A DNA stretch of 49,429 nucleotides, taken from JAYEJB01 sp034716415 (GTDB lineage Bacteria; Patescibacteriota; Patescibacteriia; SG8-24). The notes under the pieces were generated by a model that did not search any database, was not told the origin of the DNA, and worked only from the letters and a program-made list of their open reading frames with translations. Shown here in pieces: positions 28,793-37,169 of the stretch. The translations under genes were made by a program, and so were the position numbers. The stretch covers positions 1 through 49,429 of the forward strand of contig JAYEJB010000011.1 of NCBI GenBank assembly GCA_034716415.1, read 5' to 3'. How positions within the stretch are numbered: position 1 is the stretch's first letter; each line of letters begins with the position of its first letter.

Positions 28793-30394
28793 TTATCGCT
28801 TGATATACATATCGAGGCGCAGGATGTCGCTGACTGACCAGAAACTACGTCTCCAGTCCCTCTCCTCAAACCAATCATGGGCCTTGAAGTCACGTTGCGT
28901 CAAGCCGTAGACCCAGATGCGCTGTGGCGAGTGCTTCTCCGTGATCCAGTCGAACTTGGCGAACACCTCTTCACGCGAGGTCTGCGGAATGCGGACCTGA
29001 ATCTCGTTCTCGATGAGTCCGAGGACATGACGACCGCGCCAGACATCCTCTCCCCGGAACTGCACCGGAATGAGCGTCTCCATGGGGATGTCCTCGCGCA
29101 GGTAATGCGCGAAATCAGACCGAAGGATGTTCGCGGCCACGATGACGACATCGCCCTCAACGTAATGTTCGTTGATGTATTCGGCTCCCTCTTCCAGACG
29201 AAAATCATGATCGAAATAGGCGTCATTACCGACGATGCCGACGATGTAGGGCAGTAATGACGCGACGAAAACGGCCAACAGCATCGCACCGCGCCTCTTG
29301 CCGGAGCGCACCACAACCGCGGCGATGGCGATGGTGAGCGGTACGGTCAGCCAGATCATGTGACGTTCGACGAGCGTGGTGTACGGAATGGACTGCGGCG
29401 CGAACAGGAATAATATGGCAGGTGTCACGGTAAGCGTGACAAGCGCCGCGAACGGCTTCCCGCTTCCCGCTTCCCGCTTCCCGCGAATAAGTCTAACTGC
29501 CATCCAGATGAACACCCCCACCGCCAACGCGACCGCTAAATTCTGAATAGCCGGTACGTACTCGTCCTTCGTGACCCAGATGACCGAATCGAACAGGTCG
29601 CCGAAGAAGTTCGGTTCCCGTATCGGGACCAGGTTCCGTTTCAGACCGATGATGTCGAACCCTCCCAGGAATATCTTGTAAAGAAACTCATCGAGCCACG
29701 GCCAAAACGCGACGAAAATCGCCGCATGCACGGCAAACCATTTGAACAGGAGCTGTCCGCGTTCCTTGGCCGGCGAGGCGACCGCCATGACCCACCAAAG
29801 CGCCGTAGCTATCGCGATGAAAGAATATGAATAATGCAGATACAGCCCGACGACCGTGGCGAAAAAATAGACATAAGCCCACGCTCGGCGACGTGTCTGT
29901 AGGTACTCCCAGACCGATAGCGCGGCGACACAACCCAAGAGACAGAACAGCGCGTAGGGTCGCGCTTCCTGCCCGAACTCGATCTGCAGCGGAAGGATGG
30001 CAGTGATGCCCGCGGCGATCAGACCGACGCGCCGATCGTCAAACATGCGCTTGGCCAACACGTAGACCAACAGAACGATGCCGATGCTGGATAGTAGGGA
30101 CAACGACCGCACCGCGACCTCCGACGTGCCGAACAACATCGTCCACGGCCGCAATATAATATAGTAGAGCGGCGGGTGGAATTCGACCTGCGCGATGTAA
30201 CGCAGCATCTCCGCCATGCTCCCGAACGATGTCGCGATATCTAGGCTCAATATCTCGTCCCCCCAGAACGGCTCTTTAGCGATATTGATGAGACGCAACA
30301 ACGCCGCCAAGGCGACAATGCCGGCCAGCCAAAAACCGGTCCGACCGTACAGACCGCATTTCTCTTCTTTTCGCCTCCAGAAACGAAATCCCAT
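28793..30394 (-). CDS. GT39/PMT-like polytopic membrane glycosyltransferase
   Basis: A 533-aa membrane protein with about 10-11 hydrophobic segments and the GT39/ArnT signature in the first external loop: EPFWGDEILSLD (acidic pair DE near residues 45-46), followed by FHPPLYYIILRPW. The C-terminal 130 residues are extracellular and soluble. Family members transfer sugar from polyprenyl phosphate to protein or lipid. A short linker between two membrane helices (RGKREAGSGKPFA) is encoded by four exact copies of a 7-bp repeat (29456-29483). The promoter at 30403-30430 predicts transcription starting 2-3 nt before ATG 30394, so the mRNA is probably leaderless; no Shine-Dalgarno exists. It forms an operon with the GT2 gene. 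Confidence 0.88.
   Translation of the reverse strand: MGFRFWRRKEEKCGLYGRTGFWLAGIVALAALLRLINIAKEPFWGDEILSLDIATSFGSMAEMLRYIAQVEFHPPLYYIILRPWTMLFGTSEVAVRSLSLLSSIGIVLLVYVLAKRMFDDRRVGLIAAGITAILPLQIEFGQEARPYALFCLLGCVAALSVWEYLQTRRRAWAYVYFFATVVGLYLHYSYSFIAIATALWWVMAVASPAKERGQLLFKWFAVHAAIFVAFWPWLDEFLYKIFLGGFDIIGLKRNLVPIREPNFFGDLFDSVIWVTKDEYVPAIQNLAVALAVGVFIWMAVRLIRGKREAGSGKPFAALVTLTVTPAILFLFAPQSIPYTTLVERHMIWLTVPLTIAIAAVVVRSGKRRGAMLLAVFVASLLPYIVGIVGNDAYFDHDFRLEEGAEYINEHYVEGDVVIVAANILRSDFAHYLREDIPMETLIPVQFRGEDVWRGRHVLGLIENEIQVRIPQTSREEVFAKFDWITEKHSPQRIWVYGLTQRDFKAHDWFEERDWRRSFWSVSDILRLDMYIKR
29456..29483. repeat. in-frame heptamer repeat inside GT39-like gene
   Basis: Four perfect tandem copies of CTTCCCG (CGGGAAG on the coding strand). 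Seven bp is not a multiple of three, so each copy is read in a different frame, giving KREAGSGK. The same heptamer occurs in clpC and in the intergenic gaps around htpX. Confidence 0.9.
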
Positions 30395-30402
30395 ATGGAG
30401 TC

Positions 30403-30430
30403 ACTATAGTCCAGACCGGACGTTTTTCAA
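30403..30430 (-). promoter_or_regulatory. promoter giving leaderless GT operon mRNA
   Basis: Minus strand: TTGAAA (30425-30430), 16-bp spacer, TATAGT (30403-30408). Predicted start is at 30396-30397, and the ATG is at 30394. Confidence 0.75.
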
Positions 30431-30432
30431 AG

Positions 30433-30456
30433 AAAAAACCCATCGCTTCGGATGGG
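30433..30456 (-). terminator. intrinsic terminator
   Basis: Minus strand: perfect 6-bp stem CCCATC/GATGGG, 6-nt loop, T6. It ends 3 bp before the GT operon -35 box. Confidence 0.88.
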
Positions 30457-30461
30457 CTGTC

Positions 30462-31028
30462 CTACAGGACAAGATACACGTTGACCATGGCGAAGATGGC
30501 GCCGGCGTTCGGCAATTTGGCGATGCGCCCCAGGATACGGTTTGCCTCGTATGCGCTCAGCACCTCGAACCCGTCACAGTCACCATGTCGGATATCGTGA
30601 CCGGACGGGAGAGATCCGCTGTCTATCGCCTGCACTGTAGAGACGTAACCGCTACAGGTCAACGCCATCAACTTCTGAAGCCAGACGCTGACCAGCTTAC
30701 GCGACTCGTCTTTCACCACTCCAAGCGCAATCTGACGACGCTCCTCCGGATCGAGTTCTCTGGGCAACATCAGCAGCTCGATCGCCGCCCGATCCATCGC
30801 GTCCAACTCCGCGTCATTGACGTTCCTCCAGAACGCGTCGAGTATCACGCTGTCAGACAACCTGGAAGACTCCGCCAGACCCTTCTTCACCTTCGGGACG
30901 ACGACTTCGGCGACCAGCGGACGGATAGCGACGGCGATATCCTCGATGAACCGCATCTTCAACGCCTGAGCCGTACGCAACGACCCTTGAACCGTGCCAC
31001 ACCTAGAGGTGTCGCTTCCCGCGACCAT
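30462..31028 (-). CDS. hypothetical protein (188 aa)
   Basis: A 188-aa cytosolic protein, unrecognised and almost wholly helical: QGSLRTAQALKMRFIEDIAV, an IRPLVAEVVVPKVKKGL segment, then repeated helices with a DAELDAMDRAAIELLMLP core. The C-terminal part contains Cys/His (LTCSGYVST; HDIRHGDCDG) and ends in AIFAMVNVYLVL, a hydrophobic stretch too short and terminal to be a convincing membrane segment. ATG 31028 is preceded by AAAGGGGG; the upstream frame to 31085 lacks a ribosome-binding site. Single gene with terminator 30433-30456. Confidence 0.72.
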   Translation of the reverse strand: MVAGSDTSRCGTVQGSLRTAQALKMRFIEDIAVAIRPLVAEVVVPKVKKGLAESSRLSDSVILDAFWRNVNDAELDAMDRAAIELLMLPRELDPEERRQIALGVVKDESRKLVSVWLQKLMALTCSGYVSTVQAIDSGSLPSGHDIRHGDCDGFEVLSAYEANRILGRIAKLPNAGAIFAMVNVYLVL

Positions 31029-31094
31029 GATGATCCCCCTTTCTAAAGGACCTGTAACGATACACTCTTTCGAACGACGGGTCAAGACTGTACC

Positions 31095-31115
31095 AAAAAC
31101 GCGGCCGAAGCCACG
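31095..31115 (-). terminator. intrinsic terminator
   Basis: Minus strand: 6-bp stem CGTGGC/GCCGCG (one T-G pair), TTCG loop, T5. It serves the 31138-31455 gene. Confidence 0.8.
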
Positions 31116-31137
31116 TCTTATCTGATTACTGACCGGT

Positions 31138-31455
31138 TTATTTTTTCTTCTTGGTCGCCGTCCGTTTCCTGGCCGGCTTCTTCATCTTCTGCTGGATGCC
31201 CCAGGTGATGAGTTCCTTGACCGCCTGCGAAACGAGCGTGAACGACGCGGCCGAACGCTCCATCTTGTCATGCGCGACGCGCGTCAACTCTTCGATCTTT
31301 TCGACCGCCCCCCTGACCTGACTCACGAGCGCCTTGGTATCCCGCACGATCATTATGAAATAGTAGAGCAACCAGGAGACGAAGACGGTTATCCAAAGTA
31401 TGCAGAACGCAAGCACTACGAAAAGAAGATCCTTACTGGTCTCAATGAGCTCCAT
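31138..31455 (-). CDS. small membrane protein with coiled coil and lysine-rich tail (105 aa)
   Basis: A 105-aa protein: one membrane segment (residues 9-36, LLFVVLAFCILWITVFVSWL and on), an amphipathic coiled-coil-like helix (residues 38-75, RDTKALVSQVRGAVEKIEEL), and a tail of mostly Lys/Arg (KKPARKRTATKKKK). The layout resembles DUF948-type proteins. The basic tail may bind nucleic acid or anionic lipid. Small single-TM plus coiled-coil proteins of this kind are frequent next to translation genes in Patescibacteria, but I cannot name a role. TATACT at 31487-31492 is the probable -10. Downstream of pheT on the same strand but separated by the pheT terminator. Confidence 0.8.
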   Translation of the reverse strand: MELIETSKDLLFVVLAFCILWITVFVSWLLYYFIMIVRDTKALVSQVRGAVEKIEELTRVAHDKMERSAASFTLVSQAVKELITWGIQQKMKKPARKRTATKKKK

Positions 31456-31486
31456 ATGTGTACGAGATACGGATTAGCTTACGACA

Positions 31487-31492
31487 AGTATA
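31487..31492 (-). promoter_or_regulatory. -10 box for 31138-31455 gene
   Basis: Minus strand TATACT (5 of 6), about 30 bp before the ATG; -35 TTTCAG is weak. Confidence 0.4.
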
Positions 31493-31512
31493 GCACATTA
31501 AGACGTTATCTG

Positions 31513-31608
31513 AAAAATAGAGCGGGGACCTGCCGGCAGGCAGGCAGGCAGGTAGCGGGGATAGCGGGGATAGCGGGGATAGCGAAGCGAACGGCCTCCT
31601 CTATTTTT
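31513..31608 (-). terminator. pheT terminator built from tandem repeats
   Basis: Outer arms AAAAATAGAG (31513-31522) and CTCTATTTTT (31599-31608) pair perfectly, giving a U-rich 3' arm on the minus strand directly after the pheT stop. Inside lie GGCAGG repeats (CTGCCGGCAGGCAGGCAGG) and three to four copies of TAGCGGGGA (31553-31584). The repeat block appears to have expanded inside a terminator loop. Confidence 0.65.
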
Positions 31609-34030
31609 ATCCCCTCACTTTCGCCCCGAAATCTTTCTCCAATGAACCCATGATCTTTTCGATCTCCTTATCGACCTCTTCGGCCTTCAGTGTGCACTCG
31701 GAATGCTGAAACGACAGATGTGCCGCGAAGCTCTTCATGCCAGCGCCGATACGATCATCCCGATAAACGTCGAACAAAGTCACGTCATGTATCAATTCCG
31801 ACGAGCCATGCAACACCTCTTCTACCTTCGCGAACTCGACATCTTCCGCGACGACGAACGCCAAGTCACGCCGGACCGGTGGAAACTGCGGGATGGGTTC
31901 GTAGCTCCTGCTCTCGGCTTCGGACTTCACAAACACGGTCAGGTCGAACTCCGCGGCGCAGATCCGGACATCGATCCCGAACGACTCGACCACTGCCGGA
32001 TGCAACTCCCCCATCGTGCCGATGGCAGTGTCACCGATGTAGATGTCGACTGCACGGCCCGGATGCCACAGACCGGCGTTCGGACTGACCCGGCTGTAGT
32101 CGACCGATCGACTGGCATGACCGAAATACGCGTCGAGTGCACCTTTGACCCTCCTGAACAGTGTGTCATCACCCTGCGGTCCGTATGATGCCAGCAGTAG
32201 CGAAGCCCGCTCCTCCGGCAACTCGGCGCCCTCGTTCGCGATATAGATATTGCTGACCTCAAACACGTCACCCTGCGGGAACAATCCCTCGTTCTCACTG
32301 ACGACCGACAACATACCGGGAAGCAGGCTCGGACGCATGAATTCGAAATCGCCCGTAAGGGGATTCTCCAACTTCACGCAGATACCCGGATCGAACTTGG
32401 CGCGCTCCAGCATCTGACGCGAGATGAACGAATAGTTCACCATCTCCATGAAACCGGCCGAACAGAAGAATCGCTTGGCGTCGTCTTCCGCCATCAGGAC
32501 CGGATCAACCATGCGGACCGGCAATACTCCGTCAGGCAGGACGCTGGGCAGATTGGCGTATCCGTAGACGCGCGCCACCTCTTCCGCGAAATCGCGCTCA
32601 CTCTCGATATCGCGCGCGCGCCAGTACGGCACCTCCACGTCGTAGAACGCCTTACCCCGCTTAATGGTCGGTTTCTTCGTCACGCCGAAACCGAGCGATT
32701 TCAGGATCTTAACCATGCGGCTCGCCGGAATCTTGATCCCGATAAGCGCTTCGGCACGCTCCGGCCTGAACGCGAACCTGATCTTCTTCGGTCTGACCGA
32801 CCGTTCGTCATAGACCTTACTCGCGACCTTGCCGCAAGCGACCTTCTGACAAAGCTCGACCGCGCGGGCCAGTGCCGCCTGAGTCAGGTCTTCCGGCAAA
32901 CCCTTCTCGAAACGCAGGGATGAATCGGTCTGTATGTTCAACGAACGCCAGGTACGCCGCACGGAAACCGGATCGAACGTAGCTGATTCGAACACGATGC
33001 GCGTCGTCTTTTCGGTGACACCGGTATCTTCACCCCCCATCACTCCGGCGATCGCGATTGCGCGCTCCTTATCGGCGATGATCAGCCGCTCCTTATCCAG
33101 CTTCTGCGTCGAATCGTCCAGTAGAGCGATCTCTTCACCGTCCTTGGCGCGTCGCACCACGATCGCTGCCCCCTTCAACTTGTCATAATCGAAAGCATGC
33201 ATCGGCTGACCGATCTCGAGCAGGACATAATTGGTGATGTCGACGACGTTGTTGATCGGTCGGATGCCCGCCATGTGCAGGCGATTCTTGAGCCACCACG
33301 GCGACGGACCGATCTCGATACCGTCCATCACTACGGCCTGGTAGCGCGTGCAGAGTTTCGGTTCTTCGACCTTCACCCCAAACGGAAGCGGATCGGTCGA
33401 CTTCGGCATCGACGGTGTGACAGTCTCTTTCCAGGTGAAATCGACACCCATGATAGCCGCAATCTCACGCGCTATACCGACCATGGAAAACGAATCCGGA
33501 CGGTTGGTCGTGATCTCGATATCGAAAACCGTATCGTCCAGATCGAGCGCCTTAGCGAGGCGCGTGCCCGGTTTGACCTTGCACCAGCTCAAATCCATGA
33601 TTTCGTTCGCGGAATGCGGGAACGCTTCACCGAGTCCGATCTCGCTGGCCGCGCAGATCATCGCTTCACTCTTCACACCGCGAACTTCAGCGGGCTGCAG
33701 TTCTACCAGGTCCCCTTCCCCGTGCCAGCGCACCATCGCACCCGCGAGCGCCACCACGACTTTCATGCCTTCCGAAAGGTTACTGCCGCCGCAGACGATG
33801 TCGAGCTTCTTCTCCCCGATGTCGGTGACCGCGATACGCAACTTGTCCGCGTTCGGATGACTCTTGATCTCCTCGATACGGCCGACGACCATGTTCTCGA
33901 ACGGCGGAGACTGCGGGAAACTCCGTTCGAATCCCGGGCCCGAAAGCGAAACGCGACGCGCGACCTCATCAGGCGCCGCCTTTACTGAGACGAACTCCTT
34001 GATCCAGTTGTATGATGCCAAGATATTCAT
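31607..34030 (-). CDS. pheT: phenylalanyl-tRNA synthetase beta subunit
   Basis: Beta subunit of the (alpha-beta)2 PheRS, 807 aa, the usual bacterial length. Domain order: EMAP/tRNA-binding domain (residues 40-150; PFENMVVGRIEEIKSHPNAD), B3/B4 editing domain (about 210-380), B5 with metal-coordinating acidic residues (about 400-475), catalytic-like core (VDPVLMAEDDAKR...), and C-terminal FDX-ACB anticodon-binding domain (last 95 residues; PQFPPVRRDLAFVV). It begins 11 bp after pheS without a Shine-Dalgarno, so translation is probably coupled. Last gene of murI-rseP-pheS-pheT. A self-pairing repeat block forms the terminator. Confidence 0.96.
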   Translation of the reverse strand: MNILASYNWIKEFVSVKAAPDEVARRVSLSGPGFERSFPQSPPFENMVVGRIEEIKSHPNADKLRIAVTDIGEKKLDIVCGGSNLSEGMKVVVALAGAMVRWHGEGDLVELQPAEVRGVKSEAMICAASEIGLGEAFPHSANEIMDLSWCKVKPGTRLAKALDLDDTVFDIEITTNRPDSFSMVGIAREIAAIMGVDFTWKETVTPSMPKSTDPLPFGVKVEEPKLCTRYQAVVMDGIEIGPSPWWLKNRLHMAGIRPINNVVDITNYVLLEIGQPMHAFDYDKLKGAAIVVRRAKDGEEIALLDDSTQKLDKERLIIADKERAIAIAGVMGGEDTGVTEKTTRIVFESATFDPVSVRRTWRSLNIQTDSSLRFEKGLPEDLTQAALARAVELCQKVACGKVASKVYDERSVRPKKIRFAFRPERAEALIGIKIPASRMVKILKSLGFGVTKKPTIKRGKAFYDVEVPYWRARDIESERDFAEEVARVYGYANLPSVLPDGVLPVRMVDPVLMAEDDAKRFFCSAGFMEMVNYSFISRQMLERAKFDPGICVKLENPLTGDFEFMRPSLLPGMLSVVSENEGLFPQGDVFEVSNIYIANEGAELPEERASLLLASYGPQGDDTLFRRVKGALDAYFGHASRSVDYSRVSPNAGLWHPGRAVDIYIGDTAIGTMGELHPAVVESFGIDVRICAAEFDLTVFVKSEAESRSYEPIPQFPPVRRDLAFVVAEDVEFAKVEEVLHGSSELIHDVTLFDVYRDDRIGAGMKSFAAHLSFQHSECTLKAEEVDKEIEKIMGSLEKDFGAKVRG

Positions 34031-34041
34031 ATCGATCGCGA

Positions 34042-35103
34042 CTAAAACTGATTCAGGAAACGGAAATCGCTCCGATACAGGACGCGGATATCATCGATCG
34101 AGATTCCGGCTTTCATCATCATCGTCCGCTCGACTCCCCAACCGAACGCGAGCGCGTTATAGTCCTCCGGATCCACACCGCCGGCCTTCAGTACGTTCGG
34201 ATGGAACATACCCGCGCCACCCAACTCAAGCCAACCCTCCTTGCAGAGCCGACAATTGTCACCGTTCTCAAGCCTCCCGCTGCCGCCGCAGATACCGCAA
34301 CTGACATCGATCTCGAAACTCGGTTCGGTGAAACGGAAATGATACGGTCGTAGACGCGTGCGCCGGTCCGGGCCGAAGTACTCACGCGCGAAATGATCAA
34401 GGACTCCCTTAAGATGCGTCACCGAGACGTTGCGGTCCACCAGCAGACCCTCGAACTGATGGAACATCGGCGTGTGCGACACGTCCATCTGGCGACGATA
34501 GGTCTTGGAGATGTTCATCATGCGGATCGGCAGGTCGCCCTTCTCGAGTTCGCGCGCAGAGCCGGACGTCGTGTGCGGCGTCAACACCATCTTGCCGAAT
34601 TCCTTATGAGCAGGCGCGTCCATGAAAAAAGTCTCCCACTCGTCACGCGCCGGATGGTCGCCCGGCATGTTCAGCGATTCGAACGCGTAGCGGTCCCACT
34701 CGACTTCCGGATGTCTGACACGGGTGAAGCCGAGTTTCGAGAAAATCGCTTCGACTTCTCGAATGGCCTGCGTCACGGGATGCAGATGACCGATGACCGG
34801 TTTCATGCCCGGCACCGTGACGTCGATGCGGTCATTTTCCGCGAGCGCGCCATAAGCCGCGCTTTTCAGCTCACCCTTCCGCTTCTCGACCGCCCCGGCT
34901 ATCTCCTGCTTGATCTCATTTGCCAGTCGACCGACATCCTTCCTTTCCTCGTCCGAAAGTCCGCCGAGCCCTTTCATCAGTGAACTGAACTCGCTCTTAC
35001 GTCCGAGATTCTCCGTCTCGACGCGCTCCAGATCATCCAGATTGCCTGCCACGGCGACCGCTTCGAGAATTCTCCCTTTTAATTCAAAAAGTTGTTCCTT
35101 CAT
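34042..35103 (-). CDS. pheS: phenylalanyl-tRNA synthetase alpha subunit with Cys4 insertion
   Basis: Alpha subunit of PheRS, 353 aa, carrying the class II active site. N-terminal coiled-coil arm (residues 1-90), motif 1 near HPVTQAIREVEAIF, motif 2 around FHQFEGLLVD, and motif 3 GWGVERTMM. Between FTEPSFEIDVSC and LGGAGMFHPNVL there is an insertion with four cysteines, CGICGG...CRLC, forming a CxxC-x(n)-CxxC knuckle that probably binds zinc; many bacterial PheS lack it. It starts 4 bp after the rseP stop, so it is part of the murI-rseP-pheS-pheT operon. No T-box leader is apparent. Confidence 0.96.
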   Translation of the reverse strand: MKEQLFELKGRILEAVAVAGNLDDLERVETENLGRKSEFSSLMKGLGGLSDEERKDVGRLANEIKQEIAGAVEKRKGELKSAAYGALAENDRIDVTVPGMKPVIGHLHPVTQAIREVEAIFSKLGFTRVRHPEVEWDRYAFESLNMPGDHPARDEWETFFMDAPAHKEFGKMVLTPHTTSGSARELEKGDLPIRMMNISKTYRRQMDVSHTPMFHQFEGLLVDRNVSVTHLKGVLDHFAREYFGPDRRTRLRPYHFRFTEPSFEIDVSCGICGGSGRLENGDNCRLCKEGWLELGGAGMFHPNVLKAGGVDPEDYNALAFGWGVERTMMMKAGISIDDIRVLYRSDFRFLNQF

Positions 35104-35107
35104 ATCA

Positions 35108-36229
35108 TTATCCCGTAAACGCTCCGAAAACGGCGTTCAATATCCTGTCGCCGAAACGCACCACGTCTCCGTAAGTGACCAGGACGACCAGCAATAGCAG
35201 TAGCGCGAAGCCGGTGTTATGGATCGCCGCCTCCACCCGCCTGCTGACCGGCCGACCGCGAAGTCTTTCGATGGCGAGGAAAAGCAGACGTCCGCCGTCC
35301 AGCGCCGGAAGCGGTAAGACATTGATGATGCCGAGGTTGATGGAAAGCAGGGCGGTAAACTGCAGAAGATGACGCCAGCCATGTCTGGCGACCTCGCCGG
35401 TGACGACGGCGATCCCGACCGGACCGCTGATGTCCACCGACGGACCCTGTCCGGTCACGAGCTCACCGATGATGCGGGCAAACGCGAGCGCAATCTCTTT
35501 CGTGTAGGTCGCGGTGACCGCCAATCCCTGTAGCGGCGCCAGATAGAACGGATACGATACGATGCCGGTCTTCAGAAGTCCGACGCCGATTCCCGGTCGT
35601 CCGGTGACTTCAAGAATGGCGGGCGAAACGCTGACTTCCACGTATTCCTCTTCTCTCAAGAGCGATATCTGCAACGGCGAATCGCCACGCGCGCCGGTCA
35701 TGCCGGCGAACTGATCCATCGAGGTGATCGTCTCACCGTCGACCGTGCTGATGATGTCGCCGATCTCGATACCTGCCTCGGATGCCGGGGTCTCCTCGAG
35801 TATATTGACCACATAGACCTTCTCCTCGCTGACCTTCACGAAACCGGGCAGGCTCGCCTCATCCTCGATGATCTGCGGCAATCCGAACACCAGTCCGATC
35901 GAAATGAGTACCCACGCCAGGAAGATGTTCATGACCACTCCGGCGCCGATGATGATTCCGCGCTTAGCCGCGCTCTTACTGCCGAAGCTGTCGGAATCCT
36001 TCTCGTTCTCTCCGGACTCTCCTTTGAGCCGTACGAAACCGCCGATCGGTATCCAGTTGATGGAATAGATAGTGTCGCCCTTCTTCACGCCGAAGATACG
36101 CGGCGGAAAACCGAAGCCGAACTCCTCGACTGCGACCCCCGACTTCTTGGCGCAATAAAAATGCCCGAACTCGTGCGCGAACACGATGATCGAGAGTACG
36201 ACGATGAATGTGATGACGGTTACGATCAT
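35108..36229 (-). CDS. rseP: site-2 protease, RseP/M50B family
   Basis: A 373-aa intramembrane zinc protease. HEFGH (His19, Glu20, His23) lies in the first membrane helix, a periplasm-side PDZ domain follows (residues about 125-210; VVNILEETPASEAGIEIGD), and the third zinc ligand is in NVLPLPALDGGR (Asp near residue 314). Four membrane helices as in RseP/SpoIVFB relatives. It cleaves transmembrane segments after a first extracellular cut and may also remove signal-peptide remnants; its substrate here is unknown. Its ATG overlaps the murI stop as ATGA, so it is translationally coupled to murI; pheS begins 4 bp later. Confidence 0.95.
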   Translation of the reverse strand: MIVTVITFIVVLSIIVFAHEFGHFYCAKKSGVAVEEFGFGFPPRIFGVKKGDTIYSINWIPIGGFVRLKGESGENEKDSDSFGSKSAAKRGIIIGAGVVMNIFLAWVLISIGLVFGLPQIIEDEASLPGFVKVSEEKVYVVNILEETPASEAGIEIGDIISTVDGETITSMDQFAGMTGARGDSPLQISLLREEEYVEVSVSPAILEVTGRPGIGVGLLKTGIVSYPFYLAPLQGLAVTATYTKEIALAFARIIGELVTGQGPSVDISGPVGIAVVTGEVARHGWRHLLQFTALLSINLGIINVLPLPALDGGRLLFLAIERLRGRPVSRRVEAAIHNTGFALLLLLVVLVTYGDVVRFGDRILNAVFGAFTG

Positions 36230-37029
36230 ACTTTTTGCAGAGCCTGCCGTTCAAACGAGACGGCGCGGACACTCACGTTACGTCCGAGCCACTTGGACGC
36301 GAGCTCGGTGAAATGTTCGGTGCGGTCACTGACGTAGAATGTGTTACTGCCCCGACTGACGACCTCATCAAACGACGAATTCATCTTCAGATACTCCGCC
36401 AATTCTTGCACGGTCTCATATGCGGGATCGACCAGATTCATATCCGACCCGACGGCCTTCCTGATTACATGCCGCAAAAACGGGTAGTGCGTGCACCCCA
36501 GGATCAAGGTGTCTATTTTACGTAATTTTAACGGACGGAGGTAGTCTCTGGCAATCGATCCCGCTTCCGGCTTGTCAGCCCAACCCTCCTCGACGAGCGG
36601 CACGAACAACGGACAGGCTTCAGAGTAGACTTTAGTTTCCGGAGCGAGCGAACGCATCTTCTTCTCGTAGATGCCGCTGCCGACCGTTCCGCGCGTTCCG
36701 ACCACACCCACTCTTCCCCGTGTCACGCCGGCCGCTTTCTTCACTGCCGGAGTGACGACTTCGAATACGGGTACGTCAACGTGTCGTCTGACCGCATCAA
36801 CCCCGTGCGCGGAAACGGTGTTGCAAGCCACAACGATGGCTTTCGCGCCTTTCGACATCAAGAATTCCGCATCCTGTACCGAATACTTTCGGATAAGCTG
36901 ACGGCTCTTCGTGCCGTATGGCGTCCTGGCCGTATCACCAAAATAAACCACCTTCCTCCCCGGAAGCTGGCGAAAAATCTCCCTGACGACTGTGAGCCCT
37001 CCGAGGCCCGAATCGAATACGCCTATCAT
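36226..37029 (-). CDS. murI: glutamate racemase
   Basis: Interconverts L- and D-glutamate to supply D-Glu for the peptidoglycan stem peptide. 267 aa, normal length. FDSGLGGL (Asp6, Ser7), the catalytic Cys in VACNTVSAHG and the second catalytic Cys in GCTHYPFL are all present, with PYG in GDTARTPYG as expected. First gene of a four-gene leftward operon. AGGAGGG is 15 nt from the ATG, too far for a good site, and no better start is in frame. The presence of murI supports a peptidoglycan wall in this organism. Confidence 0.95.
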   Translation of the reverse strand: MIGVFDSGLGGLTVVREIFRQLPGRKVVYFGDTARTPYGTKSRQLIRKYSVQDAEFLMSKGAKAIVVACNTVSAHGVDAVRRHVDVPVFEVVTPAVKKAAGVTRGRVGVVGTRGTVGSGIYEKKMRSLAPETKVYSEACPLFVPLVEEGWADKPEAGSIARDYLRPLKLRKIDTLILGCTHYPFLRHVIRKAVGSDMNLVDPAYETVQELAEYLKMNSSFDEVVSRGSNTFYVSDRTEHFTELASKWLGRNVSVRAVSFERQALQKV

Positions 37030-37084
37030 CTTATATACGCTTGACCCTCCTATGATGGCAGTTTAAGGCGGGAATGGCAAGACA

Positions 37085-37114
37085 AACCAGCCTTCGCCAA
37101 GGCTTCGGCTGGTT
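37085..37114. repeat. CGCCAAGGCT-family palindrome
   Basis: AACCAGCC/GGCTGGTT arms around TTCGCCAAGGCTTC. Same core as 26879-26888 and 43600-43609 (inside clpC). Confidence 0.75.
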
Positions 37115-37143
37115 CGCGCATCATAAGCTGAATTTCGGAGGCG

Positions 37144-37167
37144 AAAAAACACCGGCCGTAGCCGGTG
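37144..37167 (-). terminator. intrinsic terminator
   Basis: Minus strand: perfect 7-bp stem CACCGGC/GCCGGTG, 4-nt loop, T6. Confidence 0.92.
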
Positions 37168-37169
37168 GG

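Noticed and set aside
29456..29483. CRISPR-like array
   Set aside because: Seven-bp units without spacers, inside a coding gene. No direct repeats of 23-40 bp with unique spacers exist anywhere in the window, and there are no cas genes.
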